NCBI RefSeq assembly: GCF_008932435.1
Contig: NZ_WBWE01000012.1
Location: 116,873 to 180,872 of the forward strand
DNA from: Brucella pseudintermedia
GTDB taxonomy: Bacteria > Pseudomonadota > Alphaproteobacteria > Rhizobiales > Rhizobiaceae
Length of the DNA stretch: 64,000 bases
Direction of reading: 5' to 3'
The position numbers were made by a program, and so were the translations under genes. Below, one piece after another: positions 16,650 to 24,826 of this stretch. The notes under the pieces were generated by a model that was given only the letters and a program-made list of their open reading frames with translations, had not been told where the DNA came from and made no database searches. Every line of letters begins with the position of its first letter. Positions within the stretch are counted from its first letter, which is position 1.

Positions 16650-17329
16650 CCCACCGGAGCGGGTGCCGTCGGTTCCAGCCCCAGCCTGCCGTCGTTCAGA
16701 ATATCGAGTTGCAGATAGCGATAGCTCTGGATGCTGAGATGGGATGTCTTGGGGGAATGCGGGTGCGTTGCCGTCACCACGACGACGCTCGCACCAGCCG
16801 TTTCTCCGGCAACGATACCGGCCGGCGCATCCTCGAACACAAGGCAATTGCGCGGATCGAAGCCAAGACGTTTCGCACCGAGCTGGAAACATTCAGGGCT
16901 TGGCTTGCCGCGCTCCACATCTTCGGCGGAAACAATGGTCTTCGGCATCGGCAATCCCGCCGCTGCAACGCGGCGGCGCGCCAGTTCAAGCGGTGCCGAG
17001 GTGACAATAGCCCAGCGATCTTCTGGCAGCGCGCTCAGAAATTCATGGGCGCCGTCGATGGGCGCGATGCCTTCGAGATCCGCCATTTCGGCTTGAAGCA
17101 ATATCTCCGCCTCGCGGATCGGGTCGACACCGGGCAGGGCAAGGCGGCGGACGGTTTCCACTGCCCGAACACCGTGGATGGTCGGCAGGAACGTAACCGG
17201 ATCGATGCCGTGGCGTATCGCCCATTCGGCCCAAACCCGTTCGGTTGCTTCGATGGAACTCAATATCGTGCCGTCCATGTCGAACAGAAACGCATCGAAT
17301 GATTTGCCGAAAGGGGAAAAGGAGGTCAC
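16646..17329 (-). CDS. HAD-superfamily sugar-phosphate/phosphoglycolate-type hydrolase
   Basis: The 227-residue protein has all four HAD motifs: nucleophile FLFDMDGTIL near residue 14, VTSAP near 110, a Lys in ERGKPSPE near 140, and FEDAPAGI near 165. The helical cap after motif 1 is of the beta-phosphoglucomutase/phosphatase type. The substrate is unknown; it is closest to GPH-like or sugar-phosphatase proteins. The GTG at 17329 is taken as start because the region upstream is a dispersed repeat. Its end overlaps the convergent phnM stop by 4 bp. Confidence 0.85.
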   Translation of the reverse strand: MTSFSPFGKSFDAFLFDMDGTILSSIEATERVWAEWAIRHGIDPVTFLPTIHGVRAVETVRRLALPGVDPIREAEILLQAEMADLEGIAPIDGAHEFLSALPEDRWAIVTSAPLELARRRVAAAGLPMPKTIVSAEDVERGKPSPECFQLGAKRLGFDPRNCLVFEDAPAGIVAGETAGASVVVVTATHPHSPKTSHLSIQSYRYLQLDILNDGRLGLEPTAPAPVG

Positions 17330-17346
17330 GCTGAAATTCCTTGAAC

Positions 17347-17449
17347 TGGAGCATGTCTCCCGAAAGTGGGAACCGGTTTCGGGACAAAGACATGTGTAAA
17401 ACAGAAAGATAGAGCATTTCCAGCGATTCAATCAAAACAGGAAATGTTC
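17347..17449. repeat. 103-bp palindromic repeat, Bru-RS-like
   Basis: The first half is GAGCATGTCTCCCGAAAGTGG...CCGGTTTCGGGACAAAGACATG. The second half is GAGCATTTCCAGCGATTC...CAGGAAATGTTC. It is palindromic and closely matches the copy at 36699-36800. Between 17450 and 17703 (before dusA) I see no gene, only an AT-rich stretch that may hold the dusA promoter. Confidence 0.75.
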
Positions 17450-17703
17450 GCGCAGATGAGAATCGGGAATGCTTCTGCACTCAATCATAGTGCGTCTTGG
17501 ACGAGAAGACAGTCTCGGAACCGCAGACTTATCGCAACGGGTATGAAAATTCTCGTTCGTTCACTATATTGAGCGCTGGCGACCGCAATATTGGCGAAAC
17601 TTGATCATTTCGATCAATTGTGGCTTTTGGCACCCTTCCGAATTGAAATAAATGCCGAAAGCGCCGACTGCGACTGAATCGCATTCTCAGGATTGTTGTA
17701 TAA

Positions 17704-18717
17704 ATGACTGAAATAAAATCAAAAAACCGCAACTATCCCGATGTGCGCTTTGCCGTTGCTCCCATGATTGACTGGTCGGACCGGCATTGCCGTTATTTTC
17801 ACAGGCTCTTTTCCAGACGCGCATTGCTCTATACCGAAATGGTCGTGGCGGACGCCATCATTCATGGCCCGCGTGACCGGCTGCTCGGCTTCGACAAAGC
17901 CGAACATCCTGTGGCGCTGCAACTCGGCGGTTCCGACCCGGACAAGCTGAAAGAGGCGGCCAAGATCGGTGCCGATTACGGCTATGATGAAATCAATCTC
18001 AATGTCGGTTGCCCGTCGGACCGCGTACAGTCAGGCACATTCGGAGCGTGCCTCATGCAGACCCCGGACGTGGTGGCGCGCTGCGTTTCAGCCATGAAAG
18101 AGGCGGTTTCCGTACCCGTTACCGTCAAATGCCGTATCGGCGTTGACGATCAGGACGTGGAGGTTGCGCTCGATACTCTGGCCGATCTGACGCTTGCCGC
18201 GGGAGCGGACGCGCTTTGGGTCCATGCTCGCAAGGCCTGGCTCAAAGGGCTGTCGCCCAAGGAGAACCGCGAGATTCCACCGCTTGATTATGATCGCGTC
18301 TACCGCCTCAAGGAACGCCTCGGTGAAGTTTTCGTCGGCATAAACGGCGGCATCAATACGCTGGATGAAGCCGAAGTGCATTTGCAGAAAATAGATGCAG
18401 TGATGCTGGGCCGCGCTGCTTATCATAATCCCGAGCTTCTCGCAGAGGTGGATGCGCGTCTGTACGGGGTTGAGAAGGCGCAAATTGCCATGGCGGACAT
18501 CATCGATGATATGTGCGTCTATATTGATCGCCACATCGCAGCGGGCGGCAGGCTGTCGCATGTGAGCCGCCATATGGTCGGGCTTTTCACCGGACAGCCG
18601 GGTGCGCGGCGCTGGCGGCAAATCCTTTCGACGGATGCCACCAAGCCAGGGGCGACCAGCGATGTGCTGCGTCAGGCCTATGCGGTGGTGACTGAAGCGG
18701 CAGCAGAAGCAGCTTAA
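17704..18717 (+). CDS. dusA: tRNA-dihydrouridine(20/20a) synthase
   Basis: This flavoprotein reduces U20/U20a of tRNA to dihydrouridine using NADPH. The 337-residue protein opens with FAVAPMIDWSDRHCR near residue 17 (FMN loop, typical of DusA). It has INLNVGCPSDRVQSGTFGACLM near 98 with the catalytic Cys, KCRIGVD near 140, VHARKAWLKGLSPKENRE near 178 and NGGINT near 218. Length and motifs match DusA, not DusB or DusC. It converges on the retropepsin gene, overlapping at their stop codons (18714-18717). Confidence 0.95.
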   Translation: MTEIKSKNRNYPDVRFAVAPMIDWSDRHCRYFHRLFSRRALLYTEMVVADAIIHGPRDRLLGFDKAEHPVALQLGGSDPDKLKEAAKIGADYGYDEINLNVGCPSDRVQSGTFGACLMQTPDVVARCVSAMKEAVSVPVTVKCRIGVDDQDVEVALDTLADLTLAAGADALWVHARKAWLKGLSPKENREIPPLDYDRVYRLKERLGEVFVGINGGINTLDEAEVHLQKIDAVMLGRAAYHNPELLAEVDARLYGVEKAQIAMADIIDDMCVYIDRHIAAGGRLSHVSRHMVGLFTGQPGARRWRQILSTDATKPGATSDVLRQAYAVVTEAAAEAA

Positions 18718-19418
18718 TCAATTAGAATAAGCTGGTCCCCGCGGACGGTAAAACCGCCGAGCGTCTGCAAAAAATTCATGCCGAGCAGGCTGCCGGTCAT
18801 CAGACCTTCCTTGGTCACCATGGCGCGCACATTCTGACGTTCGATATCGCCAATCTGCAAGGTGGCAATGTTGATGACTGCCGCGCTTGCCTGGCCATTG
18901 GCCGTCATGATCGGAACGGAATAGTTGAGCGAGGCGGTGTCTATGCCTGCGCGTTCCGCATCCTGCTGGGACAGCACGACCGAGGATGCGCCGGTGTCGA
19001 CGAGAAAATGAACGCGGGCGCCGTTCACGCGGCCATTGACCTCGAAATGGCCATTCGCCGCCTTGGCAAGCGTGACGGTCATGGTGCCATCGGCATTGCG
19101 GCCCGAAATTGGGCTTCCGGGGATCAATCCCGCCGTGATCCGGCTTGCGACGTCCTGCAATTCATATCGGTACTGGTAGCCCGCAACGAGGCCGAGAATG
19201 ATCACGGCCCACATCGCCATGTTGCGTGCAAAGTCGGTCAGCTTGATGCCGGAGCCGAGCAGTCCCGCGGCGAGCACCACGCCCCATATGCCCAGATAAG
19301 CTGCGCGGGCAAATACGTCATTGTCCATGCCCAGCGTTGAGCCGCTGTCATTGTTGGACATCAGCAGCAGGACAACAATCGCGACCGCCGCAATAATGAG
19401 CCAGAAAAAGCGCCCCAT
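18714..19418 (-). CDS. Membrane-anchored retropepsin-like aspartic protease (TIGR02281)
   Basis: The 234-residue protein has a hydrophobic N-terminal segment (near residues 4-20), two further hydrophobic helices (near 35-80), then a clan AA protease fold. The catalytic motif is FLVDTGASSVVLS near 142, with AVINIATLQIGDIE and GSLLGMNFLQTL later. The family is widespread in alphaproteobacteria; its substrate is unknown. The ATG at 19418 overlaps the stop of the DUF1289 gene (TGATG), indicating coupled translation. The chain cobS-DUF1289-protease reads leftwards. Confidence 0.85.
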   Translation of the reverse strand: MGRFFWLIIAAVAIVVLLLMSNNDSGSTLGMDNDVFARAAYLGIWGVVLAAGLLGSGIKLTDFARNMAMWAVIILGLVAGYQYRYELQDVASRITAGLIPGSPISGRNADGTMTVTLAKAANGHFEVNGRVNGARVHFLVDTGASSVVLSQQDAERAGIDTASLNYSVPIMTANGQASAAVINIATLQIGDIERQNVRAMVTKEGLMTGSLLGMNFLQTLGGFTVRGDQLILID

Positions 19419-19612
19419 CAGCCAATTCTCTTTTCTACAATAATCTCGTGCCTGTCGGCGAGAAGCGACAGGACGGCCGTTCGCTCTTCCGCGCTCATGC
19501 TGGACCAGCGTGCGATCTCGTCCAGCGTCCGGGCGCAGCCGAGGCAGAAGCCGGTTGCGGTGTCGATCGTGCAGACCAATATGCACGGGGATTCGATGGT
19601 CGTCATGTCCAT
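19418..19612 (-). CDS. DUF1289 small cysteine-rich protein
   Basis: The 64-residue protein has the DUF1289 pattern SPC-x3-C...[13 protein letters not shown], with four cysteines that could bind a metal or Fe-S cluster. Function is unknown. It lies 18 bp after cobS, and its TGA overlaps the ATG of the retropepsin-like protease. This order is common in rhizobia and suggests a small operon with cobS. Confidence 0.85.
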   Translation of the reverse strand: MDMTTIESPCILVCTIDTATGFCLGCARTLDEIARWSSMSAEERTAVLSLLADRHEIIVEKRIG

Positions 19613-19630
19613 GGATGCAATGTGGTTGCG

Positions 19631-20413
19631 TCAAAGCGCCATGACAAGCCCGGCGAGAACGGCAATCGAACCGATCTGCTGCGCCGCACCCAAAGTATCG
19701 CCGGTCTGTCCGCCTATTTTTGCCTTGCAAAGCCGGGCAAAGCCGAAAAGCAGGACGGTCACCAACACCAGCGCATTGATGAGCGAGAGGAAGCCGCCAG
19801 AAGGCATGAGTGTAAAGACAAGAACGGCCAGCCCGATTCCCGAAGCGCAAACCACGGTCTCCCATTGCGGCTGGCCAACGCTGTCGGAAAGCCCGCCGGG
19901 ACGTGCCGAGGGCAGGGCGTGCCAGAATGCCAGCATACCTGCGCGGCTTGCCGCTTCGCCGCCAATCAGCGCAAGCACTGCATATCCCGCGCCCGCACGG
20001 TCGATGATCGCCATCAGGAGAGACGCTTTCACACCGACAAAGATAATCAGGGTGAGCGCGGCGAAAGTCCCGATGCGGGAATCCTTCATGATGTCCAACC
20101 GGCGATCAGCGGAAGAGGCTCCGAAAAAGCCATCGGCTGTATCGCCAAGACCGTCTTCATGAAGCGCGCCGGTCATCGCCGCCAAAGCGCCAATTGCAAG
20201 CAGTGCGCAGGCAAGGGGCGGGAGGTTCATTTTATGAGCCGCATAAAGCACGATGCCCGCCAGCAGGCCCAGCACTGCTCCGGCGAGCGGAAAGGCACGG
20301 GCATTGCGCGGCAACGAATCATCACCGTTCTCGAACCAGCTTCGCGGAAGCGGCAGGCGGCTCAGGAAGCCGAGGCTGCGGATCGTGTCGCCAATGAGAC
20401 TGTTTCGCTGCAA
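19631..20413 (-). CDS. cobS: Adenosylcobinamide-GDP ribazoletransferase
   Basis: A polytopic inner-membrane enzyme (260 residues, at least five hydrophobic helices) that joins adenosylcobinamide-GDP with alpha-ribazole in the last steps of B12 assembly. It is called CobV in the Pseudomonas denitrificans naming. The signature [17 protein letters not shown] is present near residue 80. It is divergent from cobT, whose product supplies alpha-ribazole phosphate, with 151 bp between. No cobalamin-riboswitch-like B12 box is evident in that gap. Confidence 0.94.
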   Translation of the reverse strand: MQRNSLIGDTIRSLGFLSRLPLPRSWFENGDDSLPRNARAFPLAGAVLGLLAGIVLYAAHKMNLPPLACALLAIGALAAMTGALHEDGLGDTADGFFGASSADRRLDIMKDSRIGTFAALTLIIFVGVKASLLMAIIDRAGAGYAVLALIGGEAASRAGMLAFWHALPSARPGGLSDSVGQPQWETVVCASGIGLAVLVFTLMPSGGFLSLINALVLVTVLLFGFARLCKAKIGGQTGDTLGAAQQIGSIAVLAGLVMAL

Positions 20414-20564
20414 GTCACTGTTCCACTTTGTTTCCGAAACGGATTTTCGCGATAATTCGCCTCAATGTTGCTTCAACTCAAAGAGGTGATTTGAAAATTC
20501 GCGTCAGTGCTTATAGGACGAGCCCAACGATTTTACACCTCCCATCATTGATTGGACTGAACCT

Positions 20565-21584
20565 ATGAGCGCCAGTGGCCTACCTTTTGACGATTTCCGG
20601 GAACTGATCCGCAATCTGCCGGGGCCCGACCTCGGGGCGGAAAGGGCCGTTCGCGAGCGCGAGGTGACATTGACGAAGCCTGCTGGTTCGCTTGGACGCA
20701 TGGAAGAGATCGTGGCATGGCTTGCCACATGGACCGGCAAGCGCACGCCGCAGATCAATCGCCCGCTGGTCGCGGTGTTTGCTGGCAATCATGGCGTGAC
20801 GGCCAAGAACATCACGCCGTTTCCGCCAAGCGTCACGGCGCAGATGGTCGAGAATTTTGCCGCCGGTGGCGCTGCCATCAACCAGATCTGCATCGCCAAC
20901 GATCTGGGGCTGAAGGTTTTCGATCTGGCGCTGGAGCACCCAACAGGCGACATAACGGAAGAACCCGCCATGGATGAGCGCACCTGCGCTGCGACCATGG
21001 CCTTTGGTATGGAAGCAATTGCTGGTGGGACCGATCTCCTGTGTATCGGTGAAATGGGCATCGGCAATACCACGATTGCGGCGGCAATCGCGCTGGCGCT
21101 TTTTGGCGGTGCGGCGGAAGACTGGGTTGGGCCGGGAACGGGCTCGACGGGCGAACTGCTTGAGCGCAAGCTTGCCGCCGTGCGCAAGGCGGTTGCGCTC
21201 CATCAGCCGCATCTCGGCGATCCGCTGGAGGTGCTGAGCCGTCTCGGTGGCCGCGAGGTCGCGGCCATGGCAGGCGCAATTCTCGCGGCGCGCATGGAAA
21301 AAATTCCGGTCATCGTCGACGGCTTTGTGGCAAGCGCTGCTGCTGCGGTTCTCTATGCCGCCAATCCGGAGGCCATCGATCACTGCCTGTTCGGTCACGT
21401 TTCCGCCGAGCCGGGCCATCGCAAGCTTCTGGAAAAGATGGGCAAGGAGCCGCTTCTCGATATGGGAATGCGCCTCGGAGAAGGAACCGGAGCCGCGCTC
21501 GCAGCCGGTATCGTCAAGGCGGCGGCGCTCTGCCATAGCGGCATGGCGACTTTCGAGCAGGCCGGAATATCCGGCGCGAAGTAA
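20565..21584 (+). CDS. cobT: Nicotinate-nucleotide--dimethylbenzimidazole phosphoribosyltransferase
   Basis: This cytosolic enzyme makes alpha-ribazole-5-phosphate from nicotinate mononucleotide and DMB for B12's lower ligand. It is called CobU in aerobic-pathway naming. The 339-residue protein shows TLTKPAGSLGRME near residue 30, GNHGVTAKN near 78, GEMGIGNTTIAAAI near 160 and the catalytic-Glu region MRLGEGTGAALA near 300. It faces cobS in the opposite direction. A terminator follows at 21603. Confidence 0.96.
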   Translation: MSASGLPFDDFRELIRNLPGPDLGAERAVREREVTLTKPAGSLGRMEEIVAWLATWTGKRTPQINRPLVAVFAGNHGVTAKNITPFPPSVTAQMVENFAAGGAAINQICIANDLGLKVFDLALEHPTGDITEEPAMDERTCAATMAFGMEAIAGGTDLLCIGEMGIGNTTIAAAIALALFGGAAEDWVGPGTGSTGELLERKLAAVRKAVALHQPHLGDPLEVLSRLGGREVAAMAGAILAARMEKIPVIVDGFVASAAAAVLYAANPEAIDHCLFGHVSAEPGHRKLLEKMGKEPLLDMGMRLGEGTGAALAAGIVKAAALCHSGMATFEQAGISGAK

Positions 21585-21602
21585 CGCTCTCCATTTCATC
21601 AA

Positions 21603-21633
21603 AAAAGCCCGCCATCGAGCGGGCTTTTCTTTT
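21603..21633. terminator. Bidirectional terminator between cobT and lrp
   Basis: AAAAGCCCGC/GCGGGCTTTT, a ten-bp stem with a six-base loop, has T tracts on both sides. It serves cobT from the left and the Lrp-family gene from the right. Confidence 0.9.
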
Positions 21634-21653
21634 AAATCAAACGCTTAACAGCG

Positions 21654-22133
21654 TTAGTTGTTATCCTTGTCGAGCACCATGTAATCGAGCGGCAGTTCGG
21701 TCGTGTACTTGATTTGCTCCATCGCAAAAGACGATGACACGTCGCGGATTTCGATCTTGCTGATCAGGCGCTTGTAGAAGGCGTCATAGGCGGCGATATC
21801 CGGCACAGCCACGCGCAGCAGGTAATCGACGTCGCCGCTCATGCGGTAGAATTCGATGACTTCCGGAAATTCCTGCACAACTTCAGAGAAGCGCTTCAGC
21901 CACTCATGACTGTGGGAGCTGGTGCGTACCGACACGAACACCGTCACTCGCGCATTGACGCGAACCGGATCGAGAATGGCGACGCGGCGCTTGATGACGC
22001 CATCTTCTTCCAGCTTCTGGATACGGCGCCAGCACGGCGTCGTGGAAAGGCCAACTTTCTTGGCAACGTCTGCCACCGCAAGTGTCGCATCTTCCTGCAA
22101 TAAGCGCAGTATCTTCCTGTCGAGCCTGTCCAT
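21654..22133 (-). CDS. Lrp/AsnC-family transcriptional regulator
   Basis: The 159-residue protein has an N-terminal winged helix-turn-helix (ILRLLQEDATLAVADVAKKVG, with the recognition part STTPCWRRIQKLEEDGVI near residue 30). A C-terminal RAM-type ligand domain follows from about residue 60, with YRMSGDVDYLLRVAVPD near 95. It likely senses an amino acid and regulates linked genes; targets cannot be read from the sequence. It is downstream of the uracil-DNA glycosylase-like gene by 128 bp and may have its own promoter. Confidence 0.92.
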   Translation of the reverse strand: MDRLDRKILRLLQEDATLAVADVAKKVGLSTTPCWRRIQKLEEDGVIKRRVAILDPVRVNARVTVFVSVRTSSHSHEWLKRFSEVVQEFPEVIEFYRMSGDVDYLLRVAVPDIAAYDAFYKRLISKIEIRDVSSSFAMEQIKYTTELPLDYMVLDKDNN

Positions 22134-22261
22134 GCGTTTCCGTTCCCGGTTTTAGAAATCGTTTCCCGAACTTTGCGAATAGGTGAAACGTCATACCTTA
22201 TGGTTCGCATTGACCCGAAGTTACAGGAAAAATATTCTGATGAAAACGAATGGAGTAAAAA

Positions 22262-22903
22262 TTATTTATCGTCCCGGATGAGGTGTCGCACTTTTGCCTG
22301 AAGAACAGGCACGACTTCAGCGTCGAACCACGGATTTCGCTTGAGCCAGCCGCTGTTGCGCCAGGAGGGGTGAGGCAGGGGCAGGGCGATTCGTCCGGCC
22401 TGATTGGGCGTTTCCATGAAGTGCCGCCAGTTCTTCACGGTTTCGGTCAGATTGCGGCCTCGATAGTCGGGCAGGTGGTAAGCGAGAGCATATTGCCCGA
22501 CCACCAGAATGAATTCCAGCTGTGGCATGGCTGCAAAAATGCGGTCATGCCACGTCTGGCGGCATTCGCGGCGCGGCGGAAGGTCGCCGCCATGTTTGTC
22601 ATAGCCGGGGAAGCAGAAGCCCATCGGCACGATGGCGAAGCGCGACGGATCATAAAACTCGTCGCGCGACACGCCGAGCCATTGCCGGAGGCGATCACCG
22701 GACGGGTCGTTGAACGGCAGGGATGTGTTATGGACGCGAATGCCGGGGGCCTGGCTGCAAATGGCAATTCTTGCCGTATCCGAGACGATACAGACGGGGT
22801 TGGGCTCATGCGGCAGGGGCGGCGGAAACCGAGGTATGTCGCGACAGATACGGCAGGCCCGGATCGAGTGTTTGAGCTCGTCCAGTTTTTCCATGAATTC
22901 CAT
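22262..22903 (-). CDS. Uracil-DNA glycosylase-superfamily protein
   Basis: The 213-residue protein has a CxxC element (ACRICRDIPRF, near residue 17), motif-1-like ICSQAPGIRVHNTSLPFNDPSG (near 48), GFCFPG near 95 and a C-terminal LPHPSWRN near 188. These fit the COG1573-type UDG superfamily. Its substrate preference is unknown and it lacks the classic Fe-S tetracysteine spacing of family 4 on inspection. The start at 22903 overlaps the upstream nuclease stop (TGATG), so the two are translationally coupled. Confidence 0.8.
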   Translation of the reverse strand: MEFMEKLDELKHSIRACRICRDIPRFPPPLPHEPNPVCIVSDTARIAICSQAPGIRVHNTSLPFNDPSGDRLRQWLGVSRDEFYDPSRFAIVPMGFCFPGYDKHGGDLPPRRECRQTWHDRIFAAMPQLEFILVVGQYALAYHLPDYRGRNLTETVKNWRHFMETPNQAGRIALPLPHPSWRNSGWLKRNPWFDAEVVPVLQAKVRHLIRDDK

Positions 22904-23568
22904 CAGCTCCGGGGATAAATCATTTCAATGAGGGTGCGAATGTGTTCCTTTATATAGGTAAAAGCATCGCGAATTACAGCCAGGGGCGGTTTGTGTTCGA
23001 CTGGTCGTTCAAGGCTCGGGTTGTGATGCTCCTTGCGCCACAGGGAAGGCTGCTCGAATTTCCCGGCCCATATGCCGCGCTGGCTGCGGCGGGCATCTCG
23101 TTCCTCACGCTGATAATCGCCGTAGGAAACGGCCCATCCCTGCTCGACCATCCAGCCATTAAGATCGGTTTCTGCGAGATAGCAGCGCGCCAGTTCACGG
23201 CCATACTGATCCCGTCCTTCCTTCTCGCAGCGAATCGAGGATTTGCCGATTCTCGCTCGCAATATGTTGCGAGCCTCCCTGCCGCAATCGTAAAGGGTGC
23301 CTGCCCGCACGCATTGCTGCTGGATCTCCGGCGCGTCGATACCCTTGAGGCGTATATGAATCTTGCCAAGGATTACCGTGTCGCCGTCGATAACATAGAC
23401 CGGGCCGGTCAATGCCTCTCTGGGTGCCTGCCGGATCGGCAGATAGGTGATCAACAGCGCTAAAAAAGAAAAAAGCAATATAGTCAATAAGATACTGCGA
23501 AAACTTATGCCATTGCTTTTGCGGCTCTGACGATAGGGACGTCTGTAAGGGCGGCGATATCTGCTCAT
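22903..23568 (-). CDS. Membrane-anchored thermonuclease (SNase-like)
   Basis: The 221-residue protein begins with an Arg/Tyr/Pro-rich tail (RYRRPYRRPYRQSRKS), has one membrane helix (near residues 24-43), and then an SNase domain from about residue 60. Domain landmarks are VIDGDTVIL, RLKGIDAPE, CGREARN, and YGRELARCYL. Catalytic Asp and Arg-type residues are present. The enzyme is probably on the periplasmic face, using the positive-inside tail. The ATG at 23568 was chosen because the upstream extension has no family match. Its TGA overlaps the UDG-like start. Confidence 0.85.
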   Translation of the reverse strand: MSRYRRPYRRPYRQSRKSNGISFRSILLTILLFSFLALLITYLPIRQAPREALTGPVYVIDGDTVILGKIHIRLKGIDAPEIQQQCVRAGTLYDCGREARNILRARIGKSSIRCEKEGRDQYGRELARCYLAETDLNGWMVEQGWAVSYGDYQREERDARRSQRGIWAGKFEQPSLWRKEHHNPSLERPVEHKPPLAVIRDAFTYIKEHIRTLIEMIYPRS

Positions 23569-24018
23569 GGGTGCGCTTGCCTGCTCCCTTATATCCTTGG
23601 TTTGCGTCAGTTTCGGGCCCGTTCCGATGGCGTTCACAAGAGCAGATTTTTGGTCGCAACAACAGACGGTTTGTTGTCAATTAGCAACAGTCTTTACCGT
23701 TGCTTTAGGCTAGAAAGAGCTAAGGTATTTTTTGCCCATTTCCCGCCACAAACAGGCGTCACCGATCAATGGAAAGGCAGAAGCCACCAAAAATTGGGAG
23801 CCGCGAGCTCCGGCAGGACAGGCAGGAATGACCAAGGGCGCGTTGTTGCACGGCAAACAGATTGGAAACAGGATCAACCCTGTTCGCGCACCTTTTTTTC
23901 TTTCCAATGATGGCAAGGCTTTTTTCGGCCAAGATCGGGTCGCAGTCTTGACGAAAACAGCGTGCATTCTGTCCACCATGAATGTTTCCTCCACTGAGTG
24001 TGAAAGACCAGCGTTGTG
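23569..24018. other. 450-bp gap with a repeat-like segment and a possible sRNA terminator
   Basis: No supported gene is visible. A G/C-rich stretch at about 23790-23840 (GAGCCGCGAGCTC, GGCAGGACAGGCAGG) looks like a dispersed repeat. A hairpin-plus-T7 at 23864-23900 looks like an intrinsic terminator with no known gene before it. The exoR promoter should lie in its right part. A 95-codon open frame across it was judged spurious. Confidence 0.4.
23864..23900 (+). terminator. Orphan terminator-like hairpin
   Basis: AACAGG/CCTGTT form a 6-bp stem around a short loop, followed within about eight bases by seven T's. GGCGCG upstream could extend pairing with CGCGC. It could end an undescribed small RNA reading rightwards; it follows no recognised gene on this strand. 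Confidence 0.35.
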
Positions 24019-24804
24019 ATGCGTATCCGCAGTTTTTCATATAGCGCCCTTGCCATGGCTCTCGGCTTCGCCATTGCCTGTAACAGCGCCTTTGCTTTCG
24101 ACCTCAATGACGATTCAGAAAAGTCGAGAAGCCCGTTTGAACTCTTCAAGTTCGGCTTCTCCGCATATAAGAACGGTCATAAGGATGAGGCGATCAAGGC
24201 GCTGCGCTACGCTGCGGATCGCGGTCATCAGGGCGCAAAGTGGAAACTGGCTCGCATGTATGCCGATGGTGACGGCGTGCCGGAGAATGACTACGAAGCC
24301 TACAAGATTTTTGAAAAGATCGTTCGCGAAGGTTCGGAGCCGGGTTCGGAAAACGATTCCTATGTGGCTGATGCTCTCGTGGCGCTTGCAGGCTATGTAA
24401 AACGCGGCATTCCGGGTTCGCCGGTTCGTGCCAATCCGAGCATGGCGCGCGAGCTTTATGTGCAGGCCGCATCGAATTTCGGTGATTCCGCGGCCCAGTT
24501 CGAGCTTGGCAAGATGCTGCTCGACGGCGACGGCGGGGAACGCAACTCCGTTCAGGCGGCCCGCTGGTTCCAGCTCGCAGCCAAGAAAGGCAATGCGGGT
24601 GCACAGGCCATGCTTGGAAACATGCTGTTTCAGGCCGGCAAGACTGTTCGCGGCCTTGCCATGATGACGGCGGCTTTCGAACGCTGCCCAGCCGAAGATT
24701 GCCCGTGGATACGCGATATGCAGGAGCAGGCATTTTCGATTGCCGGGGAAGCGGACCGCCGCAACGCGATTGCTCTTTCCAGCGACTACAAAGGCGATTT
24801 CTGA
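24019..24804 (+). CDS. exoR: ExoR-like periplasmic Sel1-repeat regulator
   Basis: The 261-residue protein has a cleavable signal peptide (residues 1-26; AFAF) and Sel1/TPR-like repeats: KFGFSAYKNGHKDEAIKAL, ARMYADGDGVPENDYEAYKIF, GKMLLDGDGGERNSVQAARWF, and the ending AFSIAGEADRRNAIAL. This matches Sinorhizobium ExoR, the periplasmic repressor of the ExoS-ChvI two-component system. In Brucella the homologous system is BvrSR; ExoR's link to it is inference. Start choice: ATG at 24019; a GTG lies one codon upstream. It is convergent with xthA (23 bp between ends). Confidence 0.88.
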   Translation: MRIRSFSYSALAMALGFAIACNSAFAFDLNDDSEKSRSPFELFKFGFSAYKNGHKDEAIKALRYAADRGHQGAKWKLARMYADGDGVPENDYEAYKIFEKIVREGSEPGSENDSYVADALVALAGYVKRGIPGSPVRANPSMARELYVQAASNFGDSAAQFELGKMLLDGDGGERNSVQAARWFQLAAKKGNAGAQAMLGNMLFQAGKTVRGLAMMTAAFERCPAEDCPWIRDMQEQAFSIAGEADRRNAIALSSDYKGDF

Positions 24805-24826
24805 TTGTCCTGATTTAAGTCTGTTT

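Noticed and set aside
20414..20564. Cobalamin riboswitch between cobS and cobT
   Set aside because: No B12-box-like sequence or large leader fold is visible, and only 151 bp separate the two divergent genes.
23732..24019. 95-codon plus-strand frame before exoR
   Set aside because: Contains a dispersed-repeat translation (NWEPRAPAGQAGM) and a terminator-like hairpin; no family resemblance.
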